A DNA stretch of 64,000 nucleotides from Reyranella sp. (GTDB lineage Bacteria; Pseudomonadota; Alphaproteobacteria; Reyranellales; Reyranellaceae), in contig JAIEOV010000013.1 in assembly GCA_019750135.1 (NCBI GenBank), positions 103,553 through 167,552 of the forward strand, written 5' to 3'. Positions 33,948 to 43,819 of the stretch are shown here, in pieces. The position numbers and the translations under genes are program-made. Numbering within the stretch: the stretch's first letter is position 1; each line of letters starts with the position of its first letter. Under the pieces are notes generated by a model, which was not told the origin of the DNA, searched no databases, and worked only from the letters and a program-made list of their open reading frames with translations.

Positions 33948-35315
33948 TTAGCCTGCGGTGAGCGCCGCCGCAGCATCGCGGGCGCGGCCGACGCCTTCCC
34001 GCGCCATGTCGGCGCACAGGCCGGTATAGGCGGTCGGATCGAGCAGCTTGGCTATCGCCGCCTTGTCCATGTGTGCGGTAAGGCGTGTATCGGCGGCCAA
34101 CAGATCGGAGAACGACTTGCCTTCGACGAAAGCGGCCTGCGCGGCGTCGTACACGACGTCGTGGGCGTGCTGCCGGCCGATCACGGCGCCGAGGTCGAGC
34201 ATCACGGCTTCCGCCATGATCAACCCGCCGCCGAGATCGAGGTTTTGACGCATGCGCTTGGGATCGACGCTGAGACCGCGCATGATCTCGCCCAGGCGGG
34301 CCAGCATGTCGCCGGTGGCGATGCAGGCGCGCGACTCGGCGCTGTCCATCATCAGGCTCGTCGTGCGGTCGGCCTCGTGCTCGGTGGTCATGGCTTCGAG
34401 CGCCAGCGGCACCTGGCTGCGGATCTCGGCAGCCGCGGCGATGACGTCCTGGCAGAGCTTTGGATTGCGCTTCTGCGGCATGGTCGAGCTGCCGACCGTG
34501 CCCGGCGGCACCGGCTCCTCGACCTCGCCGAACTCGGTCTTCATCAGGGTATAGACCTCGCGCCCGATCTTGCCGCAGGTGGCGGCGAGCAGGCCGAGGA
34601 GGCAGATGTTCTCCGCCAAGTGATCGCCCAATGCACGCGACGGCACCGTCATCGAGCCGAAGCCGAGCTGGCGGCCGATGCCGGCCTGTACCGGCGGACC
34701 TTGCTTGCCGAGCGAGGCGAAGGTGCCGGCACCTCCGCCCAGCATGGCGACGAACAGGCGAGGGGCGGCCTGCTGCAGGCGCTCGACATGGCGCAGCAAC
34801 TCGTCGATCCAGACGGCGACCTTGTAGCCGAAGGTGGCGGGCACGGCGTGCTGGCCATGCGTGCGCCCCGCCATCGGCATGTCGGCCGTGCGCTCGGCGA
34901 GATCGGCCATTGCGGCCAGGATCTCGCCGATCTGGCGCAGGATGATCGCGTGCGCCTGGCGCAACACCAGAAGGTCACCGGTCTGCGTGATGTTCTGTGT
35001 GGTGGCACCCCAATGCACCCAGCCGCCGTGCGGCTCGCCGACGACGCGGCCGAGCTCCCACACAAGCGGCACCAGCGTATGGCCGGTACGCGCGAAGCCC
35101 TCATCGATGCGCGTGCGATCCATTAGCTCGAGCTTCGCACGTGCAGCAATGGCCTTTGCGGCTTCGGCGGGGATGATTCCCAGCTCGGCTTGTGCGTGCG
35201 CGAGCGCGGCTTCGACATCGAGCCAGGCCTGCCAGCGATTCTCCAGGCGATAGAGTGCACGAATGCCCGGATCGGAAACGCGGGTCGCGGTTGGAAGAGT
35301 ATCGCTGTCGGCCAT
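33948..35315 (-). CDS. Fumarase/aspartase-superfamily lyase (adenylosuccinate lyase/PcaB-like)
   Basis: A 455-residue lyase of the aspartase/fumarase fold. The signature GSSTMPQKRNPKLCQ holds the mobile catalytic loop, THGQHAVPATFGYK the second conserved region and VHWGATTQNITQTGD the first. It is nearer to adenylosuccinate lyase and 3-carboxy-cis,cis-muconate cycloisomerase than to fumarase; standing apart from purine genes favours a degradative lyase. ATG 35315 has GGAG eight bases upstream; an ATG at 35330 is a second option. It leads a three-gene operon with LLM and Gfo/Idh/MocA oxidoreductases and is divergent from the Asp-box protein. Confidence 0.83.
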   Translation of the reverse strand: MADSDTLPTATRVSDPGIRALYRLENRWQAWLDVEAALAHAQAELGIIPAEAAKAIAARAKLELMDRTRIDEGFARTGHTLVPLVWELGRVVGEPHGGWVHWGATTQNITQTGDLLVLRQAHAIILRQIGEILAAMADLAERTADMPMAGRTHGQHAVPATFGYKVAVWIDELLRHVERLQQAAPRLFVAMLGGGAGTFASLGKQGPPVQAGIGRQLGFGSMTVPSRALGDHLAENICLLGLLAATCGKIGREVYTLMKTEFGEVEEPVPPGTVGSSTMPQKRNPKLCQDVIAAAAEIRSQVPLALEAMTTEHEADRTTSLMMDSAESRACIATGDMLARLGEIMRGLSVDPKRMRQNLDLGGGLIMAEAVMLDLGAVIGRQHAHDVVYDAAQAAFVEGKSFSDLLAADTRLTAHMDKAAIAKLLDPTAYTGLCADMAREGVGRARDAAAALTAG

Positions 35316-35447
35316 ATCCGGCGGCTCCATCCTTGTTTGCGTGATTGGATGCCGGCCGGGAGGAGCTGTCAAAGTTCATTGCCTTGCCCTGCGAACCTGA
35401 CCTACCGTCGCAGTCTTCGTGACCTGAAGAGATCGGCCTTCCCGCAC

Positions 35448-38400
35448 ATGGCATTGAAAAAGAGCTTGCCCGCGTCGCCGGGTTTCGACGCGCTCAAGTG
35501 GCGCTGCATTGGTCCCTCGCGTGGCGGTCGCGTCGTCGCCGTTTCGGGCGACCCCGTCAACAAGATGACCTTCTATTTCGGCGCCTGCGCCGGCGGCATC
35601 TGGAAAACCGAGGATGGCGGCGTGTTCTGGCGCTGCGTGTCCGACGGCTTCATGGGCAGCTCGGCGGTCGGCTCGATCGCCGTGGCGCCGTCGGATGCCA
35701 ATGTGATCTATGCCGGCACCGGCGAGACCGCCATCCGCCTCGACGTCTCCTATGGCGACGGCCTCTACAAGTCGACCGATGCCGGGCGTAGCTGGAAGCA
35801 TATCGGCCTGAAGAACAGCAAGTTCATCGGCCGGATCTGCATCCATCCGCAGAATCCCGACCTCGTCTATGTCGCCGTGCTGGGCGACATCTTCGGACCC
35901 AACAGCGAGCGCGGCGTCTATCGCTCCAAGGATGGCGGCGCGACGTGGGAGCGGATCCTGTACCGCAGCGACGTCGCGGGCACGATCGACCTCACCATGG
36001 ATCCGAACAACCCGCGCCTGCTGTTCGCCTCGATGTGGGAGGCGAAGCGCAACTTCTGGAACATTTCCAGCGGCGGCCCAGGCAGCGGCCTGTTCCGCAG
36101 CACCGACGGCGGTGACACCTGGGAGGAGATCTCGACCAGGCCCGGCCTGCCCACGGGCATGCTGGGCAAGATCGGCGTAACCATCTCGCCGGCGCGATCG
36201 GGCCGCGTCTGGGCGCTGATCGAGGCCGAGGGCGACAAGACCGGGCTCTACCGCTCCGACGATTTCGGCATGCGCTGGACCATGGTGTCGCCCAACCGCG
36301 ACCTGATGCACCGGCCCTGGTACTACACCCACGTCTTCGCCGACCCGGGCCACGCCGACACGGTCTACGTCACGAACCTGCAGATGTGGAAGTCGACCGA
36401 CGGCGGCGCGACCTTCAATGAGGTCACGACGCGGCACGGCGACAACCACGATCTCTGGATCGATCCCAAGGATCCGTCGCGCATGATCGAGGGCAACGAC
36501 GGCGGCGCCCACGTCTCGTTCAATGGCGGTGCCTCGTGGTCGACGATCTATAACCAGAAGACCGCGCAGTTCTATCGCATCGACGTCGACAACCAGTACC
36601 CCTACCGCGTCTACGGCACGCAGCAGGACAACACCTCGATCTCGGTGCCGAGCGCCTCGGAGTGGGGCGTCATCACCCTGGCCGATTGCTCTTACCCGGG
36701 CACCGGCGAATCGGGCTTCATCGCCGTCGATCCGCGCGACCACAACATCGTCTATGTCGGCGCCATCGGCTCGAGCCCGGGCGGCGCGGGCGCCCTGCAG
36801 CGCTACGACCATCGCACCCGCCAGATCCAGCTGGTCAATGTCTGGCCGGAGGAATCGACAGGCATCGCGCCCAAGGACCTGAAGTACCGCTTCGCCTGGA
36901 CCTTCCCGATCGTGTTCTCGCCGCACGATCCCGGCACGCTCTATGCCGGCGGCAACTGCGTGTTCCGTACCCGCGACGAGGGCATGAATTGGGAGCGCAT
37001 CTCGCCCGACCTCAGCCTGAACGACCGCAAGCGCCAGGGCGCCTCGGGCGGCCCGATCACCCGCGAAAGCGCCGGCGCCGAGGTCCATGCGACCTGCGCC
37101 TGCGTCGTCGAATCGCCGCATCGCCGCGACGAGATCTGGGCCTCGACCGACGACGGCCTGGTCCATGTCACGCGCGACGGCGGCAAGAGCTGGAAGGACG
37201 TGACGCCCAAGGGCATGCCGGAGCTGGCCTATGTCGGCTGCGTCGAAGTATCGGCGCATGACGCCGACACGATCTATGTGGCGGCCACGTGCTACAAGCT
37301 CGCCGACTACCGGCCGCACCTGTTCAAGAGCACCGACGGCGGCAAGAGCTGGAAGTCGATCAACGGCAACCTGCCCAAGGACGAGATCAGCCGCGTCGTG
37401 CGCGCCGATGCCGTCGCCAAGGGCCTGCTCTATGTCGGCACCGAGACGGGCATCCATTTCAGCCTCGACGACGGGGCGACATGGACGCGCATGAGCGGCC
37501 TGCCCAACGTCCCGGTCTACGACATGAAGCTGAAGGACAGCGACCTGGTGGCGGCGACGCACGGCCGGTCGTTCTGGATCCTCGACGATGTGACGGCGTT
37601 GCGCGGCCTCGCCGACGGGCGGCGGACGACCCGGCTGTTCGCGCCGCGTCCGGCGATCCGCACCAAGCTGCACTGGAGCGCCGGCGCCAACGTGCGCACG
37701 GGCATCGCCTATGGCCCGGCCTTCGGCATCGACGGCAGCACGGTCATGGTCGAGCGACCCGACGGCACCCGTTATCGCGAGCATCTCGATGTCGGCGAGA
37801 ACCCGCCGAACGGCGCTATCGTCTACTACTGGCTGTCCGAAAAGGACACTGGGCCGGTCACCCTGACCTTCCGCGATTCGAGCGGGCGCAAGATCGTCGA
37901 CTGCTCGAGCAACGACACGTCGCCGGCGCAGCGTCCGGATGCCAAGCCTGGCCTGAACCGGTTTGTCTGGAACATGAAGTACCCCGGGCCGACGCGGCTG
38001 GATTACGGCCTGGCGCCGCCGCGGCCCAAGCCCCTGGTGCCCGATCCCGAGAATCCGCCGGGACCGACGGTGGTGCCCGGCGCCTATGGCGTGGAGCTGA
38101 CCGTCGGCGAGAAGGGCAGCGCCAAGAGCCACGAGGCCAAGTTCACGGTGGTCAAGGATCCACGCCTGCCGACGACGCCCGAGGAGTACGCCGCGCAGTT
38201 CGCCCTGCACAGGGAGCTGATCGCATCGGTGTCCAAGCTGAAGCAGGCCGTCAACCGGCTGCGCAAGATGAAGCGGCAGCTCGAGGAGGCGACCGTGCAT
38301 CTCGGCAAGGGCGAGCGCGCGCTCAAGAACCGCGCCGCGACAATCGTGCGCAAGCTCTCGGTCATCGAGAGCGTCATGGTCGACCCGCATCGCAAGTCGG

Positions 38401-38633
38401 TGCGCGACGTGCTGCGCAACCCGGCGGGCCTCAACGATACGCTGATCGACATGGTCGCCATGGCGACCACCGCGGACCGGCCGCCGACCACCCAGACGAC
38501 CGAGGTTTCGCGCGAGGTCATGGCCAAGGTCGACAGCGAGGTCGCCAAGTTCGAGGCATTGGTGAAGGACGACATCGCCCAGCTCAACGCCGCGCTGGCG
38601 AAGGCGCGGGTGAAGCACGTGATGGCGGAGTAG
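35448..38633 (+). CDS. Large Asp-box (BNR/VPS10-like) beta-propeller protein
   Basis: A 1061-residue protein made mainly of Asp-box repeats (S-x-D-x-G-x-x-W). At least ten can be read, such as KTEDGGVFW, KSTDAGRSW, RSKDGGATW, RSTDGGDTW, RTRDEGMNW, VTRDGGKSW, KSTDGGKSW and FSLDDGATW, spread over residues 30-720. This predicts one or two large propellers of the sortilin/VPS10 or xyloglucanase-like kind. Residues from about 740 form a beta domain and then a helical, Lys-rich tail (LKQAVNRLRKMKRQLEEA). Bacterial relatives are often called glycosyl hydrolases without proof. No signal peptide is seen, which is odd for this fold. Confidence 0.8.
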   Translation: MALKKSLPASPGFDALKWRCIGPSRGGRVVAVSGDPVNKMTFYFGACAGGIWKTEDGGVFWRCVSDGFMGSSAVGSIAVAPSDANVIYAGTGETAIRLDVSYGDGLYKSTDAGRSWKHIGLKNSKFIGRICIHPQNPDLVYVAVLGDIFGPNSERGVYRSKDGGATWERILYRSDVAGTIDLTMDPNNPRLLFASMWEAKRNFWNISSGGPGSGLFRSTDGGDTWEEISTRPGLPTGMLGKIGVTISPARSGRVWALIEAEGDKTGLYRSDDFGMRWTMVSPNRDLMHRPWYYTHVFADPGHADTVYVTNLQMWKSTDGGATFNEVTTRHGDNHDLWIDPKDPSRMIEGNDGGAHVSFNGGASWSTIYNQKTAQFYRIDVDNQYPYRVYGTQQDNTSISVPSASEWGVITLADCSYPGTGESGFIAVDPRDHNIVYVGAIGSSPGGAGALQRYDHRTRQIQLVNVWPEESTGIAPKDLKYRFAWTFPIVFSPHDPGTLYAGGNCVFRTRDEGMNWERISPDLSLNDRKRQGASGGPITRESAGAEVHATCACVVESPHRRDEIWASTDDGLVHVTRDGGKSWKDVTPKGMPELAYVGCVEVSAHDADTIYVAATCYKLADYRPHLFKSTDGGKSWKSINGNLPKDEISRVVRADAVAKGLLYVGTETGIHFSLDDGATWTRMSGLPNVPVYDMKLKDSDLVAATHGRSFWILDDVTALRGLADGRRTTRLFAPRPAIRTKLHWSAGANVRTGIAYGPAFGIDGSTVMVERPDGTRYREHLDVGENPPNGAIVYYWLSEKDTGPVTLTFRDSSGRKIVDCSSNDTSPAQRPDAKPGLNRFVWNMKYPGPTRLDYGLAPPRPKPLVPDPENPPGPTVVPGAYGVELTVGEKGSAKSHEAKFTVVKDPRLPTTPEEYAAQFALHRELIASVSKLKQAVNRLRKMKRQLEEATVHLGKGERALKNRAATIVRKLSVIESVMVDPHRKSVRDVLRNPAGLNDTLIDMVAMATTADRPPTTQTTEVSREVMAKVDSEVAKFEALVKDDIAQLNAALAKARVKHVMAE

Positions 38634-38673
38634 TCTTCCGGACCGCGCGCGTCATCTTTTCGGGAGGAATGCC

Positions 38674-40242
38674 ATGGCTGGTGATGTCGGCACTCTGATA
38701 CAGCCCCCCATCGTCGAGACGGCCTCCGGCCGCGTCAGGGGCGCCATCTCGGACGGCGTGCATGTCTTCAAAGGCATCCCCTACGGCGCGTCGACGGGCG
38801 GCAGCAATCGCTTCATGCCGCCGCGCAAGCCCGAGCCATGGGCCGGCGTGCGCGAGGCCGTGGCCTATGCCGGCCGCTCGCCGCAGGCGCCGGCGGCGCA
38901 GCAGAGGCCCGAGCTCGCGACCGTGTGGGGATCGGTCGATACCCTGCCTGTCGGCGAGGACTGCCTGACCCTGCACGTCTGGACGCCCGGTCTCGACAAC
39001 GGCAAGCGGCCGGTCATGGTCTGGCTGCACGGCGGCGCGTTCTCCTATGGCTCGGCCAACTCGCCGCGCTACGACAGCACGCGACTGTCCCGGCGCAACG
39101 ATGTCGTGGTCGTGGCCGTCAACCACCGCCTCAACATCTTCGGCCATCTCGACCTGTCGGAGCTGGGCAGCGAGCGCTTCGCCCAATCCGGCAATGCCGG
39201 CGTGCTCGACCTGGTCGCGGCGCTGGAATGGGTCCGCGAGCACGCCCACTGCTTCGGCGGCGATCCCGGCAACGTCACGATCTTCGGTCAGTCCGGCGGC
39301 GGCGGGAAGGTGAGTGCGCTCCTGACGATGCCGCGCGCCAAGGGACTGTTTCACAAGGCCATCATCCAGAGCGGCGCCAGCGTCCGCTTCGCCGAGCGCG
39401 AGCGTACGACGCGACTTGCCGACGCGGTGCTGAAGCATCTCGGACTGCGGCCCGACCAGCTCGACGCGTTGCAGGCCCTGCCGCTGGAACGGCTGCAGGA
39501 GGCGGTCGTGCCGGCGCAGGCGACACTGCCGCGCCCGCGCCAGCCGTTGCTCGACCGCTACAACTTCGGGCCGGTGATCGACGGCAGTGTGCTGCCCGGG
39601 CAGCCTTTCGATCCCGACGCTCCTGCATTGTCGGACGACATCCCCTTGATGATCGGCGGCACCAAGGACGAAGCGGCGATCTTTTTGGCGCCCGACGACG
39701 AGGTCTGGAACCGCCTTGTCACCGACGCCGGGCTCTCCGAGCGCATCGCCAAGGTCGCGGGCGGCGCCGCGGCGGACCTGGTCGCGTACTACAAACGGCA
39801 TGACCCGGCGGCGAGCCCGAGCGACCGGCTGATCACCATGCTCAGCATGTCGAATTTCCATGTACGGTCGATGCTGCTGGCCGAACGCAAGGCGGCGCGA
39901 GGCAGAGCACCGGTCTGGATGTACAGCTTCGACTGGGAGACGCCGGCCTTCGGCGGCAAGTTGAAGTCATCGCACTCCGTCGAGGTGCCCTTCGTGTTCG
40001 ATACGCTCCATGTGATCGGCGAGGGGCATCGCACGCCTGGGTCACAGACGCTGGCCGATCGCGTATCGAAGACATGGGCCACGTTTGCACGCAAAGGCGA
40101 TCCAGCCAACGACCTGCTGCCTGCGTGGCCAACCTATGAGGCGGCAGGGCGTTCGACGATGATTCTCGACGATGAGTGCCGCGTCGTCAGTGATCCAGAC
40201 GGTGAGGTCCGGCCGGTCTGGAGCAAGGTCGCAATCGGCTGA
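38674..40242 (+). CDS. Type B carboxylesterase
   Basis: A 522-residue carboxylesterase of the type B (para-nitrobenzyl esterase) family. It starts PIVETASGRVRGAISDGVHVFKGIPYG, the standard entry. EDCLTLHVWTP is the second signature, VWLHGGAFSYGSAN the oxyanion hole, and FGQSGGGGKVSALL the nucleophile elbow (GQSGG in place of the commoner GESAGG). The likely His is in KSSHSVEVPFVF. GGGAGGA precedes the ATG. There is no signal peptide. It follows the Asp-box gene by 40 bases and may be co-transcribed; its end is six bases from the convergent Bug gene. Confidence 0.88.
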   Translation: MAGDVGTLIQPPIVETASGRVRGAISDGVHVFKGIPYGASTGGSNRFMPPRKPEPWAGVREAVAYAGRSPQAPAAQQRPELATVWGSVDTLPVGEDCLTLHVWTPGLDNGKRPVMVWLHGGAFSYGSANSPRYDSTRLSRRNDVVVVAVNHRLNIFGHLDLSELGSERFAQSGNAGVLDLVAALEWVREHAHCFGGDPGNVTIFGQSGGGGKVSALLTMPRAKGLFHKAIIQSGASVRFAERERTTRLADAVLKHLGLRPDQLDALQALPLERLQEAVVPAQATLPRPRQPLLDRYNFGPVIDGSVLPGQPFDPDAPALSDDIPLMIGGTKDEAAIFLAPDDEVWNRLVTDAGLSERIAKVAGGAAADLVAYYKRHDPAASPSDRLITMLSMSNFHVRSMLLAERKAARGRAPVWMYSFDWETPAFGGKLKSSHSVEVPFVFDTLHVIGEGHRTPGSQTLADRVSKTWATFARKGDPANDLLPAWPTYEAAGRSTMILDDECRVVSDPDGEVRPVWSKVAIG

Positions 40243-40248
40243 GGCGCG

Positions 40249-41220
40249 TCAGCCGGGCTTGATATCGGCGGCCCGGATCACCTTGGCCCATTTCTCCGTC
40301 TCGGCCGCGAGGAAGCGGCCGAATTCCGCGGGGGTCATCGGCATCGGCTCGCCGCCGAGATCGAGGATGCGTGCCTTGATCTTGGGATCGGCGAGGGCGG
40401 CGGTGACGCCTTTGTTGAGCTTGTCGATGATGTCGCGCGGCGTGCCGACGGGCGCCCCCAGGCCAGCGAAGGCGCTGGTCTCGAAGCCGACCAGAAACTC
40501 ACCGAGCGTCGGGATGCCGGGCAGTAGCTCCAGCGGCGCGGGTGTCGAGACGGCGAGGGCGCGCAGGCGGCCCGCGCGGATGTGCTCGATCGATGACGGC
40601 AGGTTGTCGAACATGACCTGCACCTGGCCGCTCATCAGGTCAGCCAAGGCCAGCGGCGCCCCGCGATAGGGCACGTGCTGCATGGTGACCCCGGCCATCA
40701 TCTTGAACCACTCGCCCGTTACGTGCGCCACCGAGCCGGTGCCGGCCGAGCCGAAGTTGATCTTGCCGGGATTGGCCTTGGCGTAGGCGATGAACTCGGG
40801 AACGGTCCTGGCCGGGAAGTCGGGCTTGACCACCATGACCTGGAAGACGCGGTAGATGCCGGCGACCGGCGCGAAGTCGCGCAGAAGGTCGAAGCCGAGC
40901 TTGTCGTAGAGCGTCGAGTTGATCGGGTTGTTGGCGCCGATCACCAGCAGCGTGTAGCCGTCCGCCGTCGCGCGCGCGATCTGCTCGGCGGCGATATTGC
41001 CGCCGGCGCCCGGCTTGTTCTCGACGATGACCTGCTGGGAGAACTGCTCGCCGAGCGATTGGCCGATCAGGCGCGCCAGGATGTCGATCGCCTGGCCGGC
41101 GGCAAAGCCCACCGTCAGGCGCACCGGCTGGGCCGGATAGGCCTGCGCCTGGACTTGCGAAACAGCGGGCAGCGCGAGCGCGCCCGCCGCCAGTTGCTGG
41201 AACTGCCTGCGGCGAAGCAT
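40249..41220 (-). CDS. Bug-family (TctC-like) tripartite tricarboxylate transporter substrate-binding protein
   Basis: A 323-residue periplasmic solute-binding protein. The signal peptide is MLRRRQFQQLAAGALALPAVSQVQA, followed by YPAQPVRLTVGFAAGQAIDILARL. The Bug hallmarks VENKPGAGGNIAAEQIA and GSAGTGSVAHVTGEWFKM are present, as is HVPYRGAPLALADLM. Bug proteins bind carboxylates and other small anions; no tctAB membrane genes are adjacent, so it is an orphan receptor. GGGAGG before ATG 41220 sets the start. It stands alone, convergent with the carboxylesterase gene and divergent from a small PepSY-like gene. Confidence 0.9.
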   Translation of the reverse strand: MLRRRQFQQLAAGALALPAVSQVQAQAYPAQPVRLTVGFAAGQAIDILARLIGQSLGEQFSQQVIVENKPGAGGNIAAEQIARATADGYTLLVIGANNPINSTLYDKLGFDLLRDFAPVAGIYRVFQVMVVKPDFPARTVPEFIAYAKANPGKINFGSAGTGSVAHVTGEWFKMMAGVTMQHVPYRGAPLALADLMSGQVQVMFDNLPSSIEHIRAGRLRALAVSTPAPLELLPGIPTLGEFLVGFETSAFAGLGAPVGTPRDIIDKLNKGVTAALADPKIKARILDLGGEPMPMTPAEFGRFLAAETEKWAKVIRAADIKPG

Positions 41221-41384
41221 CACCGATCCTCCCATCGCCGGCTTTTTTGGTGCCGGTCGCTGCGGAGCTTACGCCTTTTCGGATCGAGGCTGTAGCAAGG
41301 CGGTGTGCGGAAACGCACAGAAACCGGAGAGCGAGGCTGGTAGGCAGTGTGCCAGACCCTGCGTCTGGTCATTGGAGCCTGCCA

Positions 41385-41678
41385 ATGATGAACAATCTTC
41401 TGAGCGCGATCGTCATCCTCGTCCTGGTCGGGACGTTCGTGCTGACACCGTCCCCGCAGCCGACGCTGACAACGTTGTCGCGTGCTCCTGCCGAGGCCGT
41501 AGCCGTCGCTCCCGTCACCGACGACACCGCCGCCAAAGCCGCCATCGAGGCGTCCGGCTACCGCGAGGTGACCGGCCTCATCAAGGCCGCCGACGGCACG
41601 TGGCGCGCCAAGGCCTATATCGGCACTGCCGAAGTACAGCTCGTCGTCGATACCAGAGGGCGGGTACAGCCCGACTGA
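41385..41678 (+). CDS. Small exported or membrane-anchored PepSY-like protein
   Basis: A 97-residue protein with an N-terminal hydrophobic helix (LLSAIVILVLVGTFVL, residues 5-20) and a C-terminal module of about 45 residues: IEASGYREVTGLIKAADGTW, then RAKAYIGTAEVQLVVDTRG. The module looks like a PepSY-type fold, often periplasmic and sometimes inhibitory to peptidases. The same module ends the proteins at 56800-57330 and 59580-59825. The helix lacks a clear signal-peptidase site, so it may stay anchored. GGAG lies before the double ATG at 41385. Its stop abuts the stop of the convergent TPR gene. Confidence 0.7.
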   Translation: MMNNLLSAIVILVLVGTFVLTPSPQPTLTTLSRAPAEAVAVAPVTDDTAAKAAIEASGYREVTGLIKAADGTWRAKAYIGTAEVQLVVDTRGRVQPD

Positions 41679-42974
41679 TCAGCCGAGGCCGGCCACCGGC
41701 ACTGACGGCCGGCGGTCGGTGTGTGCCGCCAGCAGCTTGCGGCCATCGGCCTCGCGCCCGGCCTTGAGATAGGCCGCGAGCAACGTGTTCTCGATCAGGT
41801 CGCGCTGGGCGCGGCTGCCGCCGATGCGCACGGTCTCGGCGAGTGCCGGCTCCAGGATGGCGATCGCCTTTGCCCAGTCGCCATCGCCGTAGGCGGAAAG
41901 ACCATTGGCCAACCGCGGCACCACATCGCCCGCGGGCGAGCGGCCGGAGGCGGCGCGCTGCTCGAGCTCGGTGACGTAGGCCGCGATGCCGTCGCGATCG
42001 CCGGCCGCGACGGCGGCCAGGGCGCGATGGACGTCGACGAAGGCGATGCCGGGCCTGGGAAAGGATTTCTGGCCGTAGGCGTGGACCTCGTCCCACAGCG
42101 CCGCCTTGCGGCCGTGTCCCGCGAGCTCCGCGCGCCACAGGAAGGCCGGCGCGTCGGTGGCGACGTTCAGCGCAGGGCCCCAGGCGCCGCCCGGATGGAC
42201 CTGCGCCTGGTAGACCTGCCAGGCGCGCTCGGTGTCGCCCAGCATCAGGGCGAACAGCGCCACGTGCCAGGAGATGTGGCAATGCATCAGGCCTTCGCGT
42301 TCATAGGTCGGCAGCCAGGTATCGAGATAGTCGAGGGCCGCGCGGTCCTCGCCCATCTCGTAGAGGACATGCGCCTTGATATGGGCGCCGTGGGCGTTCT
42401 TCGGGTTCGTGGCCATGCTGCGCTCAATCAGGTCGAGCGCCTCGTCGAGCCGGCCATGTTCCTCCAATGCAAAGGCGTAGACGCCCTGGAACCACCAGTC
42501 GTCGGCGAGATGTGGCTTCAGCGCCTCGAGGAATTCGACCTGCTCGGGCTCGCGGTCCTGCCGGCCGCTGAAGCCGATCAGGCCGAACACGCCTGTGGCG
42601 GGCGAGGCGACCATGGCGTCGCGCGGATGCTGGGCGAGGTGGGTGCGCGTGGCGGCGAACGCCCCGACCGGATTGCCCTCGATGGCAAGGCAGAGCGCAT
42701 CGACATGGCTTTGCTCGCGCGGCGTCACCTTCGGGGCGAGCTCACGGGCGCGTGCGGCGGACTGCCGGGCGCCGAAAACGTTGGCCATCAGGAAGCGGGC
42801 GCGGGCCAGGGCGGCATGGGCCAGAGCGAAATCCGGATCGGCCTCGACGGCGCGCTCGAGATGCGCCTGGTCGCCATGCGCCGCCGACAGTAGGCAGTCG
42901 ACGCCGGCGACATAGGCGTCGCGCGCCGCGGTCGACGAGGTGCTGATCGGCAGGCCGTATCGGTCGACAATCAT
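41679..42974 (-). CDS. TPR-like protein (TTC38-type)
   Basis: A 431-residue, all-helical protein made of tetratricopeptide-like repeats. Readable units include AVEADPDFALAHAALARARF, FALEEHGRLDEALDLIERSM and NPKNAHGAHIKAHVLYEMGE. The overall pattern, with MHCHISWHVALFALMLGD in the middle and AFLWRAELAG, resembles the family of human TTC38 and its bacterial relatives, whose activity is unknown. A cytoplasmic scaffold or binding role is likely. Its stop TCA directly abuts the TGA of the PepSY-like gene (TGATCA at 41676-41681). It is divergent from the SDR gene. Confidence 0.78.
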   Translation of the reverse strand: MIVDRYGLPISTSSTAARDAYVAGVDCLLSAAHGDQAHLERAVEADPDFALAHAALARARFLMANVFGARQSAARARELAPKVTPREQSHVDALCLAIEGNPVGAFAATRTHLAQHPRDAMVASPATGVFGLIGFSGRQDREPEQVEFLEALKPHLADDWWFQGVYAFALEEHGRLDEALDLIERSMATNPKNAHGAHIKAHVLYEMGEDRAALDYLDTWLPTYEREGLMHCHISWHVALFALMLGDTERAWQVYQAQVHPGGAWGPALNVATDAPAFLWRAELAGHGRKAALWDEVHAYGQKSFPRPGIAFVDVHRALAAVAAGDRDGIAAYVTELEQRAASGRSPAGDVVPRLANGLSAYGDGDWAKAIAILEPALAETVRIGGSRAQRDLIENTLLAAYLKAGREADGRKLLAAHTDRRPSVPVAGLG

Positions 42975-43039
42975 GAAGGCAGTTTCCCCTGACTGAATGC
43001 GGGTGTTATTGCTCTGATCTTCTTGGCGCAGGAGGTCTC

Positions 43040-43807
43040 GTGTCCAGTGAATTGAAAGGGAAGGTGGCGCTCGTTACCGGTGCCAGCCGTGGCCTGGGCG
43101 AGGGGGTGGCGCGCGCACTCGGCGACGCCGGCGCGGCGGTCATGCTGGTGGCGCGCGATGGCGCGCTGTCCGCGGCCGTGGCGCGTGAAATCGTGGCCAA
43201 GGGCGGCCGCGCCGAGGCAACGGCATGCGATGTGTCCGACTATGGCGCGGTGGAGAAGCTCGTTGCCGAGACGAAGGCGCGTCTGGGCGGGCTCGACATC
43301 CTGGTCAACAACGCTGGCGTGATCGAGCCGATCTCCGAAATCGCGACCTCCGATCCCAAGGCCTGGGCAAACAACATCACGATCAACCTGGTCGGCGCCT
43401 ACAACGCCGTGCGCGCGGTGCTGCCCGGCATGCTGGCCAGCGGCGGAGGCACCATCGTGAACGTCTCGTCGGGCGCCGCCTACCGGCCCCTCGAGGGCTG
43501 GAGCGCCTACTGCGCGGGCAAGGCGGGGCTCGCCATGCTGACCCGGTCGATCGAGCTTGAGACCAAGGGCAAAGGCATCCGCGTCTTCGGCTTCTCGCCG
43601 GGCACGATCGACACCGAGATGCAGGTCAAGATCCGCGCCTCGGGCATGAACATGATCAGCCAGATCCCGCGCGCCAACCTCTCGCCGGTCGAGCACGCCG
43701 TGCGCGGGCTCGTCCATCTCTGCACCACGGCCAGCGACGACCTGATCGGCCAGGACGCCTCCATGCGCGATGATGAGTTCCGCCAGCGCATCGGCTTGAC
43801 CGCATAG
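43040..43807 (+). CDS. SDR-family oxidoreductase
   Basis: A 255-residue classical short-chain dehydrogenase/reductase with every key motif: cofactor loop VTGASRGLGEGV, structural NNAG in ILVNNAGV, catalytic Ser in NVSSGAAYR and Tyr-Lys in YCAGKAG. The ending differs from FabG, with PVEHAVRGLVHLCTTASDDL and QDASMRDDEFRQRIG. The start is the GTG at 43040, with GGAGG seven bases before it. It is divergent from the TPR gene and convergent with the phytochrome gene, so it is transcribed alone. Substrate unknown. Confidence 0.88.
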   Translation: MSSELKGKVALVTGASRGLGEGVARALGDAGAAVMLVARDGALSAAVAREIVAKGGRAEATACDVSDYGAVEKLVAETKARLGGLDILVNNAGVIEPISEIATSDPKAWANNITINLVGAYNAVRAVLPGMLASGGGTIVNVSSGAAYRPLEGWSAYCAGKAGLAMLTRSIELETKGKGIRVFGFSPGTIDTEMQVKIRASGMNMISQIPRANLSPVEHAVRGLVHLCTTASDDLIGQDASMRDDEFRQRIGLTA

Positions 43808-43819
43808 ACGTCAACCGTT

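Noticed and set aside
35376..38618. 1080-codon open frame on the minus strand
   Set aside because: It mirrors the Asp-box propeller gene. Composition is Arg/Val/Gly-rich low complexity, and it has no recognisable motif.
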